64,000 nucleotides of DNA. Source: Virgibacillus_N oceani_A (GTDB lineage: Bacteria; Bacillota; Bacilli; Bacillales; Amphibacillaceae). Under the pieces are notes generated by a model. It searched no databases, was not told the DNA's origin, and saw only the letters and a program-made list of their open reading frames with translations. This document shows, in pieces, positions 52,084 to 62,362 of this stretch. Within the stretch, counting starts at the first letter, position 1. Each line of letters begins with the position of its first letter. The translations under genes were made by a program, and so were the position numbers. Where the stretch lies: NCBI GenBank assembly GCA_041521345.1, contig JBGOHB010000008.1. One strand, given 5' to 3'.

Positions 52084-53571
52084 TCAGTTATACAATTTCA
52101 AAGTTTTCATTGTTGAAGGTATGATTTTCTCAATAAGCTCAGGGTTATCAGCTAATTTTTCACCATAAGAAGGAATCATTTCTTTGAGATACGGTTTCCA
52201 TTTATCAGAATATTGCGGGAAGCATTTTCCAAGGACCTCCAACATAATCGAAACAGAAACCGAGGCACCAGGTGATTCGCCTAACAACGCAGCTAATGAA
52301 AGATCTTCAGAATGAATTAATTCTGTGCCAAATTGAAGGGCTCCTTTACCTTGAGTATCTGTATCTTTAATAACCTGAACACGTTGTCCTGCTACTAAGA
52401 TTTCCCAATCATTGCTTTTAGCATTCGGCACAAACTTCTGTAACTCTCTCATCTTTTGTTCTTTAGACATCATCAACTGTTGGGCTAGGTATCTAATCAT
52501 AGATATATTTTTCCCCGCAGCTGCCAACATTGTGAAAATATTATTTGGTTTCACAGAAGCCAATAAATCTGTATAAGAACCAGACTTAAGAAATTTAGGT
52601 GAAAAACCTGCAAATGGTCCATATAATAATGTATCTTCGCCATTGATGTGTCGTCTGTCCAGGTGCGGGACAGTCATAGGTGGGGTTCCTGGCGGTTCTT
52701 TACCATACACTTTCGAATCATGTTGTTTTATTACTTCAGGATTATTACAAACTAAAAATTCGCCACTTATTGGAAATCCACCAATACGTTTACTTTCTGG
52801 AATTCTTGTTTTTTGTAATAATGGTAAAGCACCGCCCCCAGCACCAATAAAAACAAAATCAGCAGTGTAAACTTTTAACATATTATTTTTGAAATCATGA
52901 ACATTGACTTCCCATGATTTATTATTCGTTTGACTAATATCTGTCACCTTATGATTGTAATGAATGTCTACATTATTTTGGTTTTCTAAGTTGCCTAACA
53001 ATTTACGTGTTAATTCACCAAAATTAACATCGGTGCCATGGGATACTTTGGTAGCTGCTAAGGTTTCATCAGTAGTACGTCCTTTCATCATTAATGGTAG
53101 CCATTCTTTTAATTGACCATGATTATCGGAAAACTCTATACCTTGAAACTGAGGATGAGTAGAAAGTTTTTCATACCTCTTTTTCAAATATTCTTTATTT
53201 TTTTCCCCATAAACAAAACTTATATGCGGTAAAGGCTGTATAAACTCTTCAGGATTGTATATCTTATTCTCTTCTACTAAATAAGACCAGAATTGTTGTG
53301 AGACATGAAATTGTTCATTAATTTCTACTGCCCTGTCTATATCTATGGAACCATCTTGATTTTCGGGAGTATAATTTAATTCACAAAAAGCTGCATGTCC
53401 AGTACCAGCATTATTCCATTCATTAGAACTTTCTTCTCCTGCTGTTTCTAGTTTCTCCAATATAGTGATATGCCAGTCTGGTTCTAATTTATTTAGGAGA
53501 GTGCCTAAAGTTGCGCTAACAATCCCTGTACCTATTAAAATCACATTGGGCGCAGATGATGCATAATCCAT
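52084..53571 (-). CDS. mqo: malate:quinone oxidoreductase
   Basis: From the ATG at 53571 the product is 495 aa. It has the FAD motif NVILIGTGIVSATLGTLLNK, the family-specific SSNEWNNAGTGHAAFCELNY, VHDF...DFVFIGAGGGALPLLQKT, GGFPISGEFLVC and PPGTPPMTVPHLDRRHINGE (the last two lining the active site), and a C-terminal LGESPGASVSVSIMLEVLGK. The enzyme oxidises malate to oxaloacetate at the membrane and passes electrons to menaquinone. It fits a cell living on dicarboxylates. An in-frame GTG at 53580 is a weaker start. It is followed by nothing on its strand, so it may form a unit with the gntR gene upstream. Confidence 0.95.
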   Translation of the reverse strand: MDYASSAPNVILIGTGIVSATLGTLLNKLEPDWHITILEKLETAGEESSNEWNNAGTGHAAFCELNYTPENQDGSIDIDRAVEINEQFHVSQQFWSYLVEENKIYNPEEFIQPLPHISFVYGEKNKEYLKKRYEKLSTHPQFQGIEFSDNHGQLKEWLPLMMKGRTTDETLAATKVSHGTDVNFGELTRKLLGNLENQNNVDIHYNHKVTDISQTNNKSWEVNVHDFKNNMLKVYTADFVFIGAGGGALPLLQKTRIPESKRIGGFPISGEFLVCNNPEVIKQHDSKVYGKEPPGTPPMTVPHLDRRHINGEDTLLYGPFAGFSPKFLKSGSYTDLLASVKPNNIFTMLAAAGKNISMIRYLAQQLMMSKEQKMRELQKFVPNAKSNDWEILVAGQRVQVIKDTDTQGKGALQFGTELIHSEDLSLAALLGESPGASVSVSIMLEVLGKCFPQYSDKWKPYLKEMIPSYGEKLADNPELIEKIIPSTMKTLKLYN

Positions 53572-53688
53572 TTGATTCACCCTATCTATAAAGTAATTAG
53601 TTTAGAAATTTTAATACACTTAAAATACTCATTTTGTGTTTAAACCACTAGAAAATAAATTAATATAAAAGACTATTTTTAAGAATAC

Positions 53689-54402
53689 TTATATTTTGTC
53701 TAGATGACTAAATAATTCCTTATTTACTTCATCAAGATGTTTATACATATATTCACGTGCAAGTTCAGGTTTTCTGTTCTTAATTGCCTGAAATATTTCT
53801 TTGTGTGCCAAATATAGTTTATCAGGTTGATTGTTGGAATATAACAAGACTTTCCTAGTTTCTCGTATCGTTTCAGAAATTAGATTCGAAACATTAGATA
53901 TCAGGTTTATGATTAATGCATTGTGGGTTGCATTGGCAACAGCCATATGAAAATCTGTATCGGCACTTGATGCTAAACTTTCATTTATCTGTGCATTTTT
54001 CATTTTTTGAAGAGACTCTTCAATTAGTATTAAATCTTCTTCTTTATGAGCTTTAGAAGCAAGTGCTGCTGTACCACCTTCCAAAATTTTTCGAAGCTCG
54101 TATAATTCTTTCACGTCATCTTTTTTCATAAGAAAGGCTGTTGTAACTGGCAATGAAAATTTAGAAGAATCAAAAGGTTGAATGTAAGTCCCCTCACCTT
54201 GTCTCATTTCAACAATCCCCATTGTACGTAAACCACTAAGTGCTTCCCGAACAGTAGATTTGCCAACATCAAATTGTTCAGCCAATCGTTCTACTGACTC
54301 TAATTTATCACCTGGTTTTAAATCTCCATTCTTTAACATACTTATAATAGACTCTGCTACCTCTTCATAAATTTTTTTTGTTTGTATTTTTTTATATTCC
54401 AT
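53689..54402 (-). CDS. GntR-family regulator, FadR/FCD subfamily (second)
   Basis: The 237-aa product has the winged helix GDKLESVERLAEQFDVGKST, VREALSGLRTMGIVEMRQGE, and an FCD domain with DVKELYELRKILEGGTAALA and AVANATHNALIINLI (metal- or acid-binding His). Compared with the one at 8946 it has a longer N-terminal arm. It sits between TRAP 1 and mqo on the same strand and is the likely regulator of TRAP 1 and the creatininase-family gene. Confidence 0.9.
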   Translation of the reverse strand: MEYKKIQTKKIYEEVAESIISMLKNGDLKPGDKLESVERLAEQFDVGKSTVREALSGLRTMGIVEMRQGEGTYIQPFDSSKFSLPVTTAFLMKKDDVKELYELRKILEGGTAALASKAHKEEDLILIEESLQKMKNAQINESLASSADTDFHMAVANATHNALIINLISNVSNLISETIRETRKVLLYSNNQPDKLYLAHKEIFQAIKNRKPELAREYMYKHLDEVNKELFSHLDKI

Positions 54403-54637
54403 CTTTAATTATCACCTATTTATTATATTTTGTTGAAAAAGGACACATCTTAATTAACAATTTCTAATATATCCTCTGGTGTTTAGAATTACTTCTCCTT
54501 CTTTAACTATTAATGATTAAAATTGCACCTCCTAGCTTAGTTGTACTAGATTGGTTAACAGAAAGATTTGATAAATAAATGGAAAGTAATCGTTTTGCAA
54601 CTAATCTTCTTTAAGTTTCGGTAAAAAATTAAAATTA

Positions 54638-55909
54638 TTATAATAGTAGATTAGGTAACCAAGTACTAAAAACAGGAAACATTAAATGCAAAATTAATGA
54701 TAAAACTACAGTAATTATAAATGGCCACAAATATCTAAAAGTTTCTTGTATTTGTATACCAAGCGCATTTGATGCAACAAAAAGATTGATAGCAACCGGA
54801 GGGGTCATACCACCAATTATCAAACAAATTGTTAAAATAATACCATATACAAGTGGATCCATTCCTATACTAGTTAAAATAGGAAAAAATATAGGAGTTG
54901 TAATAATAATGATTGCTGTCGGCTCCATAAAAGTTCCGAGTACTACAATTAATAACAAAATTATTATTGTTATGAAGATAGGGTTTTCAAAAAATGTTAG
55001 TAATGTATTACTAATCATTTGTGGTATATTTTCAGTAGTAATTACCCACCCAAAAGGACCTGTAGCAGCAACAATAAAGAGTATAGATGAACTAGTAATT
55101 ACTGTGCTTTTTAAAACCTTCGGAATGTCTTTAATCCTCAATTCTTTATATACAAAAAATGATAAAATAAAAGCGTAAACAACAGCTACAGCAGCAGATT
55201 CAGTTGGAGTAAATATACCTGTAAATATACCTCCAATAATAATAATGGGAGTTAGTAAAGGTAGAATAGCCTCCTTGAAAGAAATGAAAAACTGCTTAAC
55301 GCTAAAATCACTACTACTTCCTTGATAATTTAATTTTCTTGCTAATAAAATTGTACATATACTTAATAAAATAGTGGTAATTATTCCTGGTACTACTCCT
55401 GCTATTAGTAGTTTTCCAATTGAAGTACCACTTACAGCTCCAAATACAACTAAAGTTATACTCGGAGGGATCAGCGTTCCTAAACCACTAGAAGCAGTGA
55501 TAACAGAAGCAGAATAACCTTTTTCATAATTACGTTTCGTCATTTCCGGTCCCATGATTGAGCCTATTGCTGCTGCACTAGCTATGCCAGATCCTGACAC
55601 TGCTCCAAAAAATGCACTTGCAACAACGGCAACCACACCAAATCCGCCTTTAATCGCACCAACTATACTGTCTGCTAATCTTGTTAACCTAGGTGTACTA
55701 CCTTTTTCCATTAGTACACCAGCAAAAATAAATAAAGGGATTGCCATTAATGGGAAAGAGTCAACACCTGCCACCATACTTGGTATAATTATATCAACTG
55801 ACTGAATTGGGTCAATCACTATAAACAAAAGAACACTGAGACCAATGGCAAAACCCACAGGGACACCAATCAACAAAAAGAAAAATAAACTTCCAAGTAA
55901 CATTATCAT
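54638..55909 (-). CDS. dctM: TRAP transporter large permease (DctM-like)
   Basis: The 423-aa product has about 11-12 membrane helices and DctM signatures: FPLMAIPLFIFAGVLMEKGS, AVSGSGIASAAAIGSIMGPE, SVITASSGLGTLIPPSITLV, then IFTPTESAAVAVVYAFIL and GTFMEPTAIIIITTPIFFPI. With DctQ and DctP it forms a sodium-coupled TRAP transporter for an organic acid. The gap of 120 nt to dctQ is larger than usual. Confidence 0.92.
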   Translation of the reverse strand: MIMLLGSLFFFLLIGVPVGFAIGLSVLLFIVIDPIQSVDIIIPSMVAGVDSFPLMAIPLFIFAGVLMEKGSTPRLTRLADSIVGAIKGGFGVVAVVASAFFGAVSGSGIASAAAIGSIMGPEMTKRNYEKGYSASVITASSGLGTLIPPSITLVVFGAVSGTSIGKLLIAGVVPGIITTILLSICTILLARKLNYQGSSSDFSVKQFFISFKEAILPLLTPIIIIGGIFTGIFTPTESAAVAVVYAFILSFFVYKELRIKDIPKVLKSTVITSSSILFIVAATGPFGWVITTENIPQMISNTLLTFFENPIFITIIILLLIVVLGTFMEPTAIIIITTPIFFPILTSIGMDPLVYGIILTICLIIGGMTPPVAINLFVASNALGIQIQETFRYLWPFIITVVLSLILHLMFPVFSTWLPNLLL

Positions 55910-56029
55910 ATAAAACCACTCTCCTCCTGAATCGTCTAAAAAGTAGAACCAATTTTGTGAATAAGTATATACAAAGCATTCATTTCAGAGGATTAAAAAT
56001 ACGATGTTTTTTCTGATGTTTTAATTTCC

Positions 56030-56506
56030 TCAATTAACTTTCCTTTTGAAATTTTTTACTATATTTATATTTTCTAAAAGCATAAAGTATACAATAAATA
56101 AACCAGATATAGGAAATATACTGTATATAATGGTCATTGGGATTTTTAAAGATATAGAATTAAAGTCCATGTTATTTAATAGGTAGTCATAAGAATAAAC
56201 AGAAACAATAACAACAAATGAAATACATAACAGATTCACTGTAAATTCAATCCATTGCCTGATATACTGAGGAAACATATCTATCAAAGCTGTTATCCGT
56301 ATATTCGTTTTTTCTGATGTTGATAAGGCCATCCCCAAAAAAGTCAGAAATACCAATGAATATCTTGTAAATTCTTCACCCCAAAAAATAGTTATACCAA
56401 ATAAATACCTTAAAATCACTTGAAAAAAAATTGTAACTGTAAATGCTATAAGTAAAATATTCGTAAGATTCCCCAATATTATAGTCAATAGTCTTTGTAA
56501 TTTCAT
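56030..56506 (-). CDS. dctQ: TRAP transporter small permease (DctQ-like)
   Basis: The 158-aa product has four membrane helices and the DctQ motif FWGEEFTRYSLVFLTFLGMA (40-59), in which the Trp-Gly-Glu-Glu and Arg are conserved, followed by TSEKTNIRI. AAGGGG is 9 nt from the ATG. It is the small subunit of TRAP 1. Confidence 0.9.
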   Translation of the reverse strand: MKLQRLLTIILGNLTNILLIAFTVTIFFQVILRYLFGITIFWGEEFTRYSLVFLTFLGMALSTSEKTNIRITALIDMFPQYIRQWIEFTVNLLCISFVVIVSVYSYDYLLNNMDFNSISLKIPMTIIYSIFPISGLFIVYFMLLENINIVKNFKRKVN

Positions 56507-56623
56507 ATTATCATCCCCTTAAAAATGCTAATCTAAAGTTAATATTGATATTTTTTTATTGCCATCTCCTCATACTTAATTACTATCCCCAACCTCAACA
56601 CTGTACTTATTAGTAAGAAGAAA

Positions 56624-57619
56624 TCATCTATATTTTTCAACGGCATTAATTAATTCTTCACCAAACCTCTCACTTAACTCATCCATAATTCGTTCGGAAA
56701 TTTGTTCAAATTCCTCAATATCAACTTCATTTAGCTCAACACCTTCATCTACAATTCTTTTTATATTTTCTTCCTCTTGTTCTACATGTCTTTCTCTCTG
56801 TATATCACGGTACTTTACAGCATTCTCCTCAAGAACCTTACGTTCATCTTCTGATAAACTATTCCATACATCAAGATTAATAATTAATGGTGATGATGAA
56901 TACATGTGGGATGACAAGCTTAGGTAATCTTGCACTTCATAAATATTTGAAGTATATATATTGTTTATTGAATTTTCCTGCCCATCCATTACTCCTTGTT
57001 GTAAAGCGGAATATAGCTCTGTGAAACCCATAGTTACAGGTGATGCACCTAGTTTTTCAAACACTTCTCTTCTGGTATCTGATGTAACACGCAATTTAAT
57101 TCCATCTAAATCTTCAAGATTTTTAATTGGTTTGACATTATTTGTTATATGCCTGACCCCATGCTCCCAATAAGCTAGTACCTTAAATCCATTATTTTCT
57201 GCCTTTTCATTTATAATATTTCCAACTTCGCCATCATAAGCCGCACGCGCATCTTCTCTACTTTTAAAAAGATATGGTAACTCATCTATACCAAATATCG
57301 GGTCATACTGTTCTAAAATAGAAATACTATGTGTGAGTTGCATTTGAATTTGTCCTTGTCTAACATGATCTGTTGTTTTAGATTCTGAACCCAAAACCCC
57401 ATCATTATAGACCTCTACTTGAATTTCTCCATTAGTTTCTTCCTCTACACTCTTTGCAAAGTCTTCTAGTGTTACTCCTATATCATCCGAAGCAGTTGTT
57501 ACATTTGCAAGCTGTAAAATTTTAGCCTCACTGTTAAGAGAATTTTCATTTGAATTACATCCTGATATTATAAATAAAGTAGTAATTATTACTGACAGGA
57601 AAATAATTATCTTTTTCAT
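56624..57619 (-). CDS. dctP: TRAP substrate-binding lipoprotein (DctP-like)
   Basis: From the ATG at 57619 the product is 331 aa with lipobox ISGC. It has AKSVEEETNGEIQVEVYNDG, LKVLAYWEHGVRHITNNVKP and GIKLRVTSDTRREVFEKLGA (the conserved Arg that holds the ligand carboxylate), then YSALQQGVMDGQENSINNIY. An upstream in-frame start (57667) is poor. The ligand is an organic acid; the neighbouring creatininase-family gene hints at an amide- or lactam-bearing acid. Confidence 0.9.
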   Translation of the reverse strand: MKKIIIFLSVIITTLFIISGCNSNENSLNSEAKILQLANVTTASDDIGVTLEDFAKSVEEETNGEIQVEVYNDGVLGSESKTTDHVRQGQIQMQLTHSISILEQYDPIFGIDELPYLFKSREDARAAYDGEVGNIINEKAENNGFKVLAYWEHGVRHITNNVKPIKNLEDLDGIKLRVTSDTRREVFEKLGASPVTMGFTELYSALQQGVMDGQENSINNIYTSNIYEVQDYLSLSSHMYSSSPLIINLDVWNSLSEDERKVLEENAVKYRDIQRERHVEQEEENIKRIVDEGVELNEVDIEEFEQISERIMDELSERFGEELINAVEKYR

Positions 57620-57787
57620 ATTGTCACCTCTATATTTTTTTACGTATTGTCGAAAAATTATAATCATGATAAAACAATAATCTTAATCTTCTATGATAAT
57701 AATCTCCCCTTTTTATTTATAATAAAGTTTAGTCTGGCTAAAGAAATATGTTATTTTTAGAGAGTTAATGGCAATGATACAATAATA

Positions 57788-58561
57788 TTATCTTGATATT
57801 CTTGTACGAAAATATTTAAAAAGTTCTTTTGTATAAGCATTAATACACAATTCACCTAATTCCGTATTACTACCTGTTGGGTCACCTATAACTCCATTTG
57901 ATGCTTTCTCATGTAAACCTTCATTCAATACTTTTTCATAAGCTCCCGGCTTGAAAATATCTCCGGAATAACCCGACTCGGCCTTATCTAGATTTACTAA
58001 ATCGGGGTGAATAGCAAGAGTAATAGACGTTTCAGCAATACAAGCATGCCCGCCTACTCTGTCTCCAAGTCCGCCCCATTCCTCTGCAACTGCTCTCCAA
58101 CTATCGTACATAGAATTAATTTCTGAAAAAACTATAACTTGACATTTAGCACCTACTAAAGAATTCAATTCGGATTCTAATTCTTTTAAAATTGGAAAAT
58201 TACCACCGTGGCAAGAAAAAAGACAAATAGTATTGAAGCCATGCTGTGCAAGACTAATACAATAATCTTCACATATAGATTTAAAGGTTGAACGTCGATA
58301 TGAAATAGTTCCTGAAAATTTCATATGATGTTCAGAAAACCCAATTCTAATAGTTGGAGCCACTAAAACATTGCCCATTAGCTTAGCTACTTCTATTCCC
58401 TGGTAAGTAGCATGGGCAGAATCCATTAATAGTGGAAGATGAGGACCATGTTGCTCGATGGCTCCTGTTGGTACAATCGCTGTTTTTACACCTTGATCAA
58501 TTAATTTTTTAATTTGTGGTGATGTCAAACGCTCCATTTGCAATTCATTAAGTTGATTCAT
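57788..58561 (-). CDS. creatininase-family amidohydrolase
   Basis: From the ATG at 58561 the product is 257 aa. The metal residues of creatininase are in VPTGAIEQHGPHLPLLMDSA (Glu, His, Asp), LFSCHGGNFPILKELE (His) and GGHACIAETSITLAIHP (Glu). The family opens creatinine and related cyclic or formamide amides (for example 3-dehydro compounds, mycofactocin peptide). It is the first gene of the TRAP 1 transcript and is preceded by a TCATCTG-N5-CAGATGA palindrome. The substrate is probably what TRAP 1 imports or a derivative of it. Confidence 0.9.
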   Translation of the reverse strand: MNQLNELQMERLTSPQIKKLIDQGVKTAIVPTGAIEQHGPHLPLLMDSAHATYQGIEVAKLMGNVLVAPTIRIGFSEHHMKFSGTISYRRSTFKSICEDYCISLAQHGFNTICLFSCHGGNFPILKELESELNSLVGAKCQVIVFSEINSMYDSWRAVAEEWGGLGDRVGGHACIAETSITLAIHPDLVNLDKAESGYSGDIFKPGAYEKVLNEGLHEKASNGVIGDPTGSNTELGELCINAYTKELFKYFRTRISR

Positions 58562-58600
58562 AATCACATTCCCCTTTGTTTAAGTTGATATTTAACATTG

Positions 58601-58619
58601 TCATCTGGTCATCAGATGA
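58601..58619. promoter_or_regulatory. TCATCTG-N5-CAGATGA palindrome upstream of creatininase-family gene
   Basis: A perfect 7-bp inverted repeat with a GTCAT centre, about 40 nt upstream of the ATG. It resembles the short GntR/FadR-type operators (TGGTC...). It is a candidate site for the GntR protein at 53689. No second copy was noticed in the window. Confidence 0.5.
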
Positions 58620-59299
58620 ATATTGAAATCGGTTTCATCTTATCATGACAAAATATAACTGTCAATAATATAATGAATAATTCAATTTTGCTGTTTATTT
58701 ACTTAACGTATTTAGTTATTAGTCTTTTAACTATCTCGTCCATCGTTACACTAACAGGCCATGGACTCCGGTTATGAATATAATCCAATACATGAAAAAT
58801 GCACTGAATGGGCAACAATGTCTTTTTGCTTACAATTAGAAAAATGATAGTGAACCTGTTGGATAATGAAATCATCTGCCAAAAAGTTTACAAAATAAAA
58901 ATTACGATAGACCTAAGTAAATATAATGCCCGACACATGGATCACAAGCTTGGAAAAAATATTCAAACTATCGCACTGCCGTTAAAAGTGTGAATGCCTC
59001 TCTCAAGGTATAATATATTAATAAGTGATACAGGCGAGGAGAAATAATAAAAATGTTTAATATTCAATTAAATCATGTTGAAGAAAAAGCAGATATACTA
59101 TATGAGGAATTAACAAAAATGAATATTTATGTAAAAAGGGATAGTTTATAATAAATAGCATCTTCTATAAAAATATTAGAATTCGTGATTTAGCTGCTAT
59201 AAATGTTTTGCAAACATAAACCACCCCCGCGAGCAAAAGGTGTGCATTTATTTATGCTTACATTAACCTGTTTTCATTTTTGTTCATATATAAAAACAA
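58620..59299. other. gap between the two TRAP clusters, with small possible ORF at 59053-59151
   Basis: No gene of clear family. On the plus strand 59053-59151 encodes a 32-codon peptide (MFNIQLNHVEEKADILYEEL, then TKMNIYVKRDSL) with GAGGAG 10 nt before the ATG; it may be a small gene or a relic. A 61-codon plus-strand frame at 58808-58993 (IRKMIVNLLDNEIICQKVYK) is of unknown origin. Confidence 0.25.
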
Positions 59300-59342
59300 A
59301 AGAGCTGGAACTAGAATGCATTCAAATAGCTCACAGCTCTTC
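59300..59342 (-). terminator. terminator of the TRAP 2 - M24 operon
   Basis: AAGAGCTG (minus strand) pairs with CAGCTCTT across a loop containing a nested AGCTAT segment, followed on the minus strand by TTTGTTTTTATAT. It lies 35 nt after the M24 stop. Confidence 0.7.
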
Positions 59343-59376
59343 ATATTATTAAAAGCGAAACTCTCAATAAATATTA

Positions 59377-60486
59377 TTATCTAATCCTCAACGGATGTTC
59401 CTTCAAAGAAGACCCCGTAAGAATATCAGGTCCATCTTTCCCAACTCGAACAAGATCTTCAAGGTGGTAGCCTGATAGTGATTCTTCATCAATACATATC
59501 GGTTCAATATTAATAACCATATTTTCTTCTAAAACTTCATCGTTAACTGGGCTAATAACTGGCTCTTCATGCAACATGACCCCCATATTATGTCCAATAT
59601 GCGGCATGAAAAACGGAAGGTCTTTCTTCTTGAACAGATCCTTACATTTATTATATAGATCACGGAAGTATACCCCCGGCTTGACAGAATGGATGATTTC
59701 TTGATGAACTTCCGCTAAATGGCTCAACACATATTCCTGTCGAGGAGTTGAATCTCCAACCAATACAGTTCTTGCGACATCCGAATAGTACCCATCAAAC
59801 TTTCCTCCAAAGTCAACTTTTAACACATGCCCTGATTCTATTGATATATCCTCAGCTAAAGGATGAATGATTTGACTTCTTTCCCCAGTTCCTATAACTA
59901 AAAATTCATGTTTATCTGCCCCTTGATCAATAAGCTTTTTAACCATATTTGAAGCAAGTTCTTTCTCAGTTATACCGGGAGATGCCTCATTAAAAGCTTC
60001 CATCATTACATTGGTAGTAACAGTGGATGCATGCCTTAAAATTTCAACCTCTTTATCACTTTTTATAGAACGTAAATGGTTAAATATTGGTTCTGCTGCA
60101 CGTATTTCTAAATTCGGCAGCTGTTTCTTTAGTTCCTCTGCATATCTGTAAGTTAAATAATCAACTTCAATTGCAATTCTCGATTGTGCCAGGTTATTCT
60201 CTTTTAATACCTCAACCAATGGATCAATTGGGGATTCCTTGAACTCAACATAAGTACGGATGTCTTCTATCCATGACTCTTCAGAGGCTAGACTTTCTTC
60301 TATTCCACATACAATTAAAGCTGATTTTCCTCCACGAGAGAATACTGTTAAAGCCAATCTCTCTCTTACCATTTGCTGTGTAATAATATTTGTTCCAGAG
60401 GAATATAACACATTTTCTGGTGACAAACCAATTACTGCTTCAACTCCATAATTATCCATCAATTCATTAAGTTTTTTAATATTCAT
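59377..60486 (-). CDS. M24-family Xaa-Pro peptidase-like metalloenzyme
   Basis: From the ATG at 60486 (AGGAGG 7 nt upstream) the product is 369 aa. It has an N-terminal creatinase domain (NELMDNYGVEAVIGLSPENV) and a pita-bread domain with all five metal ligands in place: VDFGGKFDGYYSDVARTV (two Asp), HIGHNMGVMLHEEP (His), INIEPICID (Glu) and YHLEDLVRV (Glu). It is therefore likely a true metallo-aminopeptidase or prolidase, in contrast to the gene at 44010. It is the last gene of the TRAP 2 operon and probably acts on the imported compound. Confidence 0.9.
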   Translation of the reverse strand: MNIKKLNELMDNYGVEAVIGLSPENVLYSSGTNIITQQMVRERLALTVFSRGGKSALIVCGIEESLASEESWIEDIRTYVEFKESPIDPLVEVLKENNLAQSRIAIEVDYLTYRYAEELKKQLPNLEIRAAEPIFNHLRSIKSDKEVEILRHASTVTTNVMMEAFNEASPGITEKELASNMVKKLIDQGADKHEFLVIGTGERSQIIHPLAEDISIESGHVLKVDFGGKFDGYYSDVARTVLVGDSTPRQEYVLSHLAEVHQEIIHSVKPGVYFRDLYNKCKDLFKKKDLPFFMPHIGHNMGVMLHEEPVISPVNDEVLEENMVINIEPICIDEESLSGYHLEDLVRVGKDGPDILTGSSLKEHPLRIR

Positions 60487-60569
60487 TTTCTTCCTCCTCA
60501 AAGTTTAGGCATAATGCCATATATCGATTTTAAAATTTAATATACTTCCATCTATCAGCACAAATCTCA

Positions 60570-61844
60570 TCAAAACAACAAATTAGGCAAAAATGTAGCC
60601 AGTGCAGGGATATATGCTATAAGTAGTAGAATAACTATCATAGCAAGAACAAACGCCCAAATTTCATTAATCTTAGAAACTCGAACTTTAGCAATTGATG
60701 CTGCAATGTATAATTGAATTCCTACTGGTGGGGTAACTGTTCCAATTAACATGGCAATAACAAAAATTAACCCAAAGTGAATAGGATCCCACCCAAAAGT
60801 AGTTACAAGGGGTGTTAAAACCGGTATAAAGATAATCATTGCTGCCATCGCTTCAATAAACAGGCCTACCAAAAGCAATAGGCCTATAACAATCAATAGA
60901 ATCAAGTCTGGATGGCTAGTTAAATTTGTAAGCCAATTGACAAGTGTACTAGAAAATTGTTGGTTGGCTAAAATCCAGCCAAAAATAGAAGCTGTTCCTA
61001 AAATTATGATGGGAACTGATGTCATCACAGTAGCATCAAGGAAAATTTTACGTAAGTCTATTAGTTGAATTTCCTTGTATACAAAAGCTCCAATGATAAA
61101 ACAATACACACATGCAATAACTCCTGCTTCTGTAGCAGTAAATATGCCTCCAAGAATTCCTCCTAGAATGACAATCGGGGCTATTAAGGCCCAGAAAGCT
61201 TCTTTGAATTTTTGTATTACTTCAGAAAAAGGAACTCTATTTTCACTTTTGTAATTTCTTTTTTTCGCATAAATATACACAGTTCCCATTTGAGCTAACC
61301 CAATTAAAATCCCCGGGATAATACCTGCAACAAATAATTCACCAATCGACAGTTCAGTCATTGACCCGTATATTACCAACACGATACTTGGAGGTATAAT
61401 GGGCCCAATTGTAGCTGATGCAGCTGTCACAGCCGCGCTAAAAGAAGAACTGTAACCATCTCTTTTCATTGCCGGGATTAACGTTGAACCCAGTGCTGCT
61501 GCATCCGCAGAGGCAGAACCTGAAATTCCGGAAAAGAACATACTTGTCAAGACATTTGTTTGTGCTAATCCACCTGTTAAGTGACCAACAAGTGTACGAG
61601 CAAAATTAACAAGTCTTTTCGTTATTCCGCTAGAGTTCATGAGATACCCTGCAAGAATAAAAAAAGGTACTGCCATTAATGTAAATGAATTTACAGATGC
61701 AAATAAGCGTTGGGGTACAATTAATAATGGCACATCCATTGTTCCAATCAATGCTGTTAAACTCGCTATTCCCATTGCAAAAGCTACTGGCATTCCCAAC
61801 AGCATTAATAGTACGAAAATAATAAATAAAACAATTAGCGTCAT
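60570..61844 (-). CDS. dctM: TRAP transporter large permease (DctM-like), second system
   Basis: The 424-aa product has DctM signatures: FTLMAVPFFILAGYLMNSSG, GISGSASADAAALGSTLIPA, SAAVTAASATIGPIIPPSIV and FTATEAGVIACVYCFIIGA, with about 11-12 helices. It follows dctQ by 23 nt. It is related to but clearly different from the copy at 54638, so the two TRAP systems are not recent duplicates. Confidence 0.92.
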   Translation of the reverse strand: MTLIVLFIIFVLLMLLGMPVAFAMGIASLTALIGTMDVPLLIVPQRLFASVNSFTLMAVPFFILAGYLMNSSGITKRLVNFARTLVGHLTGGLAQTNVLTSMFFSGISGSASADAAALGSTLIPAMKRDGYSSSFSAAVTAASATIGPIIPPSIVLVIYGSMTELSIGELFVAGIIPGILIGLAQMGTVYIYAKKRNYKSENRVPFSEVIQKFKEAFWALIAPIVILGGILGGIFTATEAGVIACVYCFIIGAFVYKEIQLIDLRKIFLDATVMTSVPIIILGTASIFGWILANQQFSSTLVNWLTNLTSHPDLILLIVIGLLLLVGLFIEAMAAMIIFIPVLTPLVTTFGWDPIHFGLIFVIAMLIGTVTPPVGIQLYIAASIAKVRVSKINEIWAFVLAMIVILLLIAYIPALATFLPNLLF

Positions 61845-61867
61845 AGCTTAACCCCCTTTACCAGTAA

Positions 61868-62338
61868 TCACTCATCTTGGCCTGTTAATATATCTGGAAG
61901 AACCCGAATAAAATTAACAGCCATCATTAAGAAACCTAAAACGATAGGAATGTACCATATCGCTTGTGAAATGGGTAATGTCCGAATGGACATATGCATA
62001 TTTTCCAGGATCATCAGTAATCCGAAATAGGCAATAATGAGTGAGAAAACTGCAGCAAAAATGTAAAGGGTAACTTTTAACCTTTTATTAAATTTATCCG
62101 GTAAATACTGTATAAAATAATCTACTGCAATGTTAGCATGTCTTTTGATTGCTACTGGAACTCCAAGATATACAATCCATACAAATAACAGCCTGGCTAT
62201 CTCTTCAGCCCACATAAAGGGGGACTGGAAAAAATACCTTGATACAATTTGAATGAACATTACACCAATTGCTAACATAAAAGCAGAAACTGCTAAACTT
62301 TCAAACCACCAATCTATTATGGATAACCCTTTTCTCAA
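61868..62338 (-). CDS. dctQ: TRAP transporter small permease (DctQ-like), second system
   Basis: The 156-aa product has four helices and FMWAEEIARLLFVWIVYLGV (40-59), the DctQ W-x-E-E signature, followed by AIKRHANIAVDYF. The start codon is TTG at 62338 with AGGTGA 6 nt upstream; there is no ATG before the first helix. It follows dctP by 24 nt. Confidence 0.9.
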   Translation of the reverse strand: MRKGLSIIDWWFESLAVSAFMLAIGVMFIQIVSRYFFQSPFMWAEEIARLLFVWIVYLGVPVAIKRHANIAVDYFIQYLPDKFNKRLKVTLYIFAAVFSLIIAYFGLLMILENMHMSIRTLPISQAIWYIPIVLGFLMMAVNFIRVLPDILTGQDE

Positions 62339-62362
62339 AGCTCGTCACCTGCCCAATTATGC

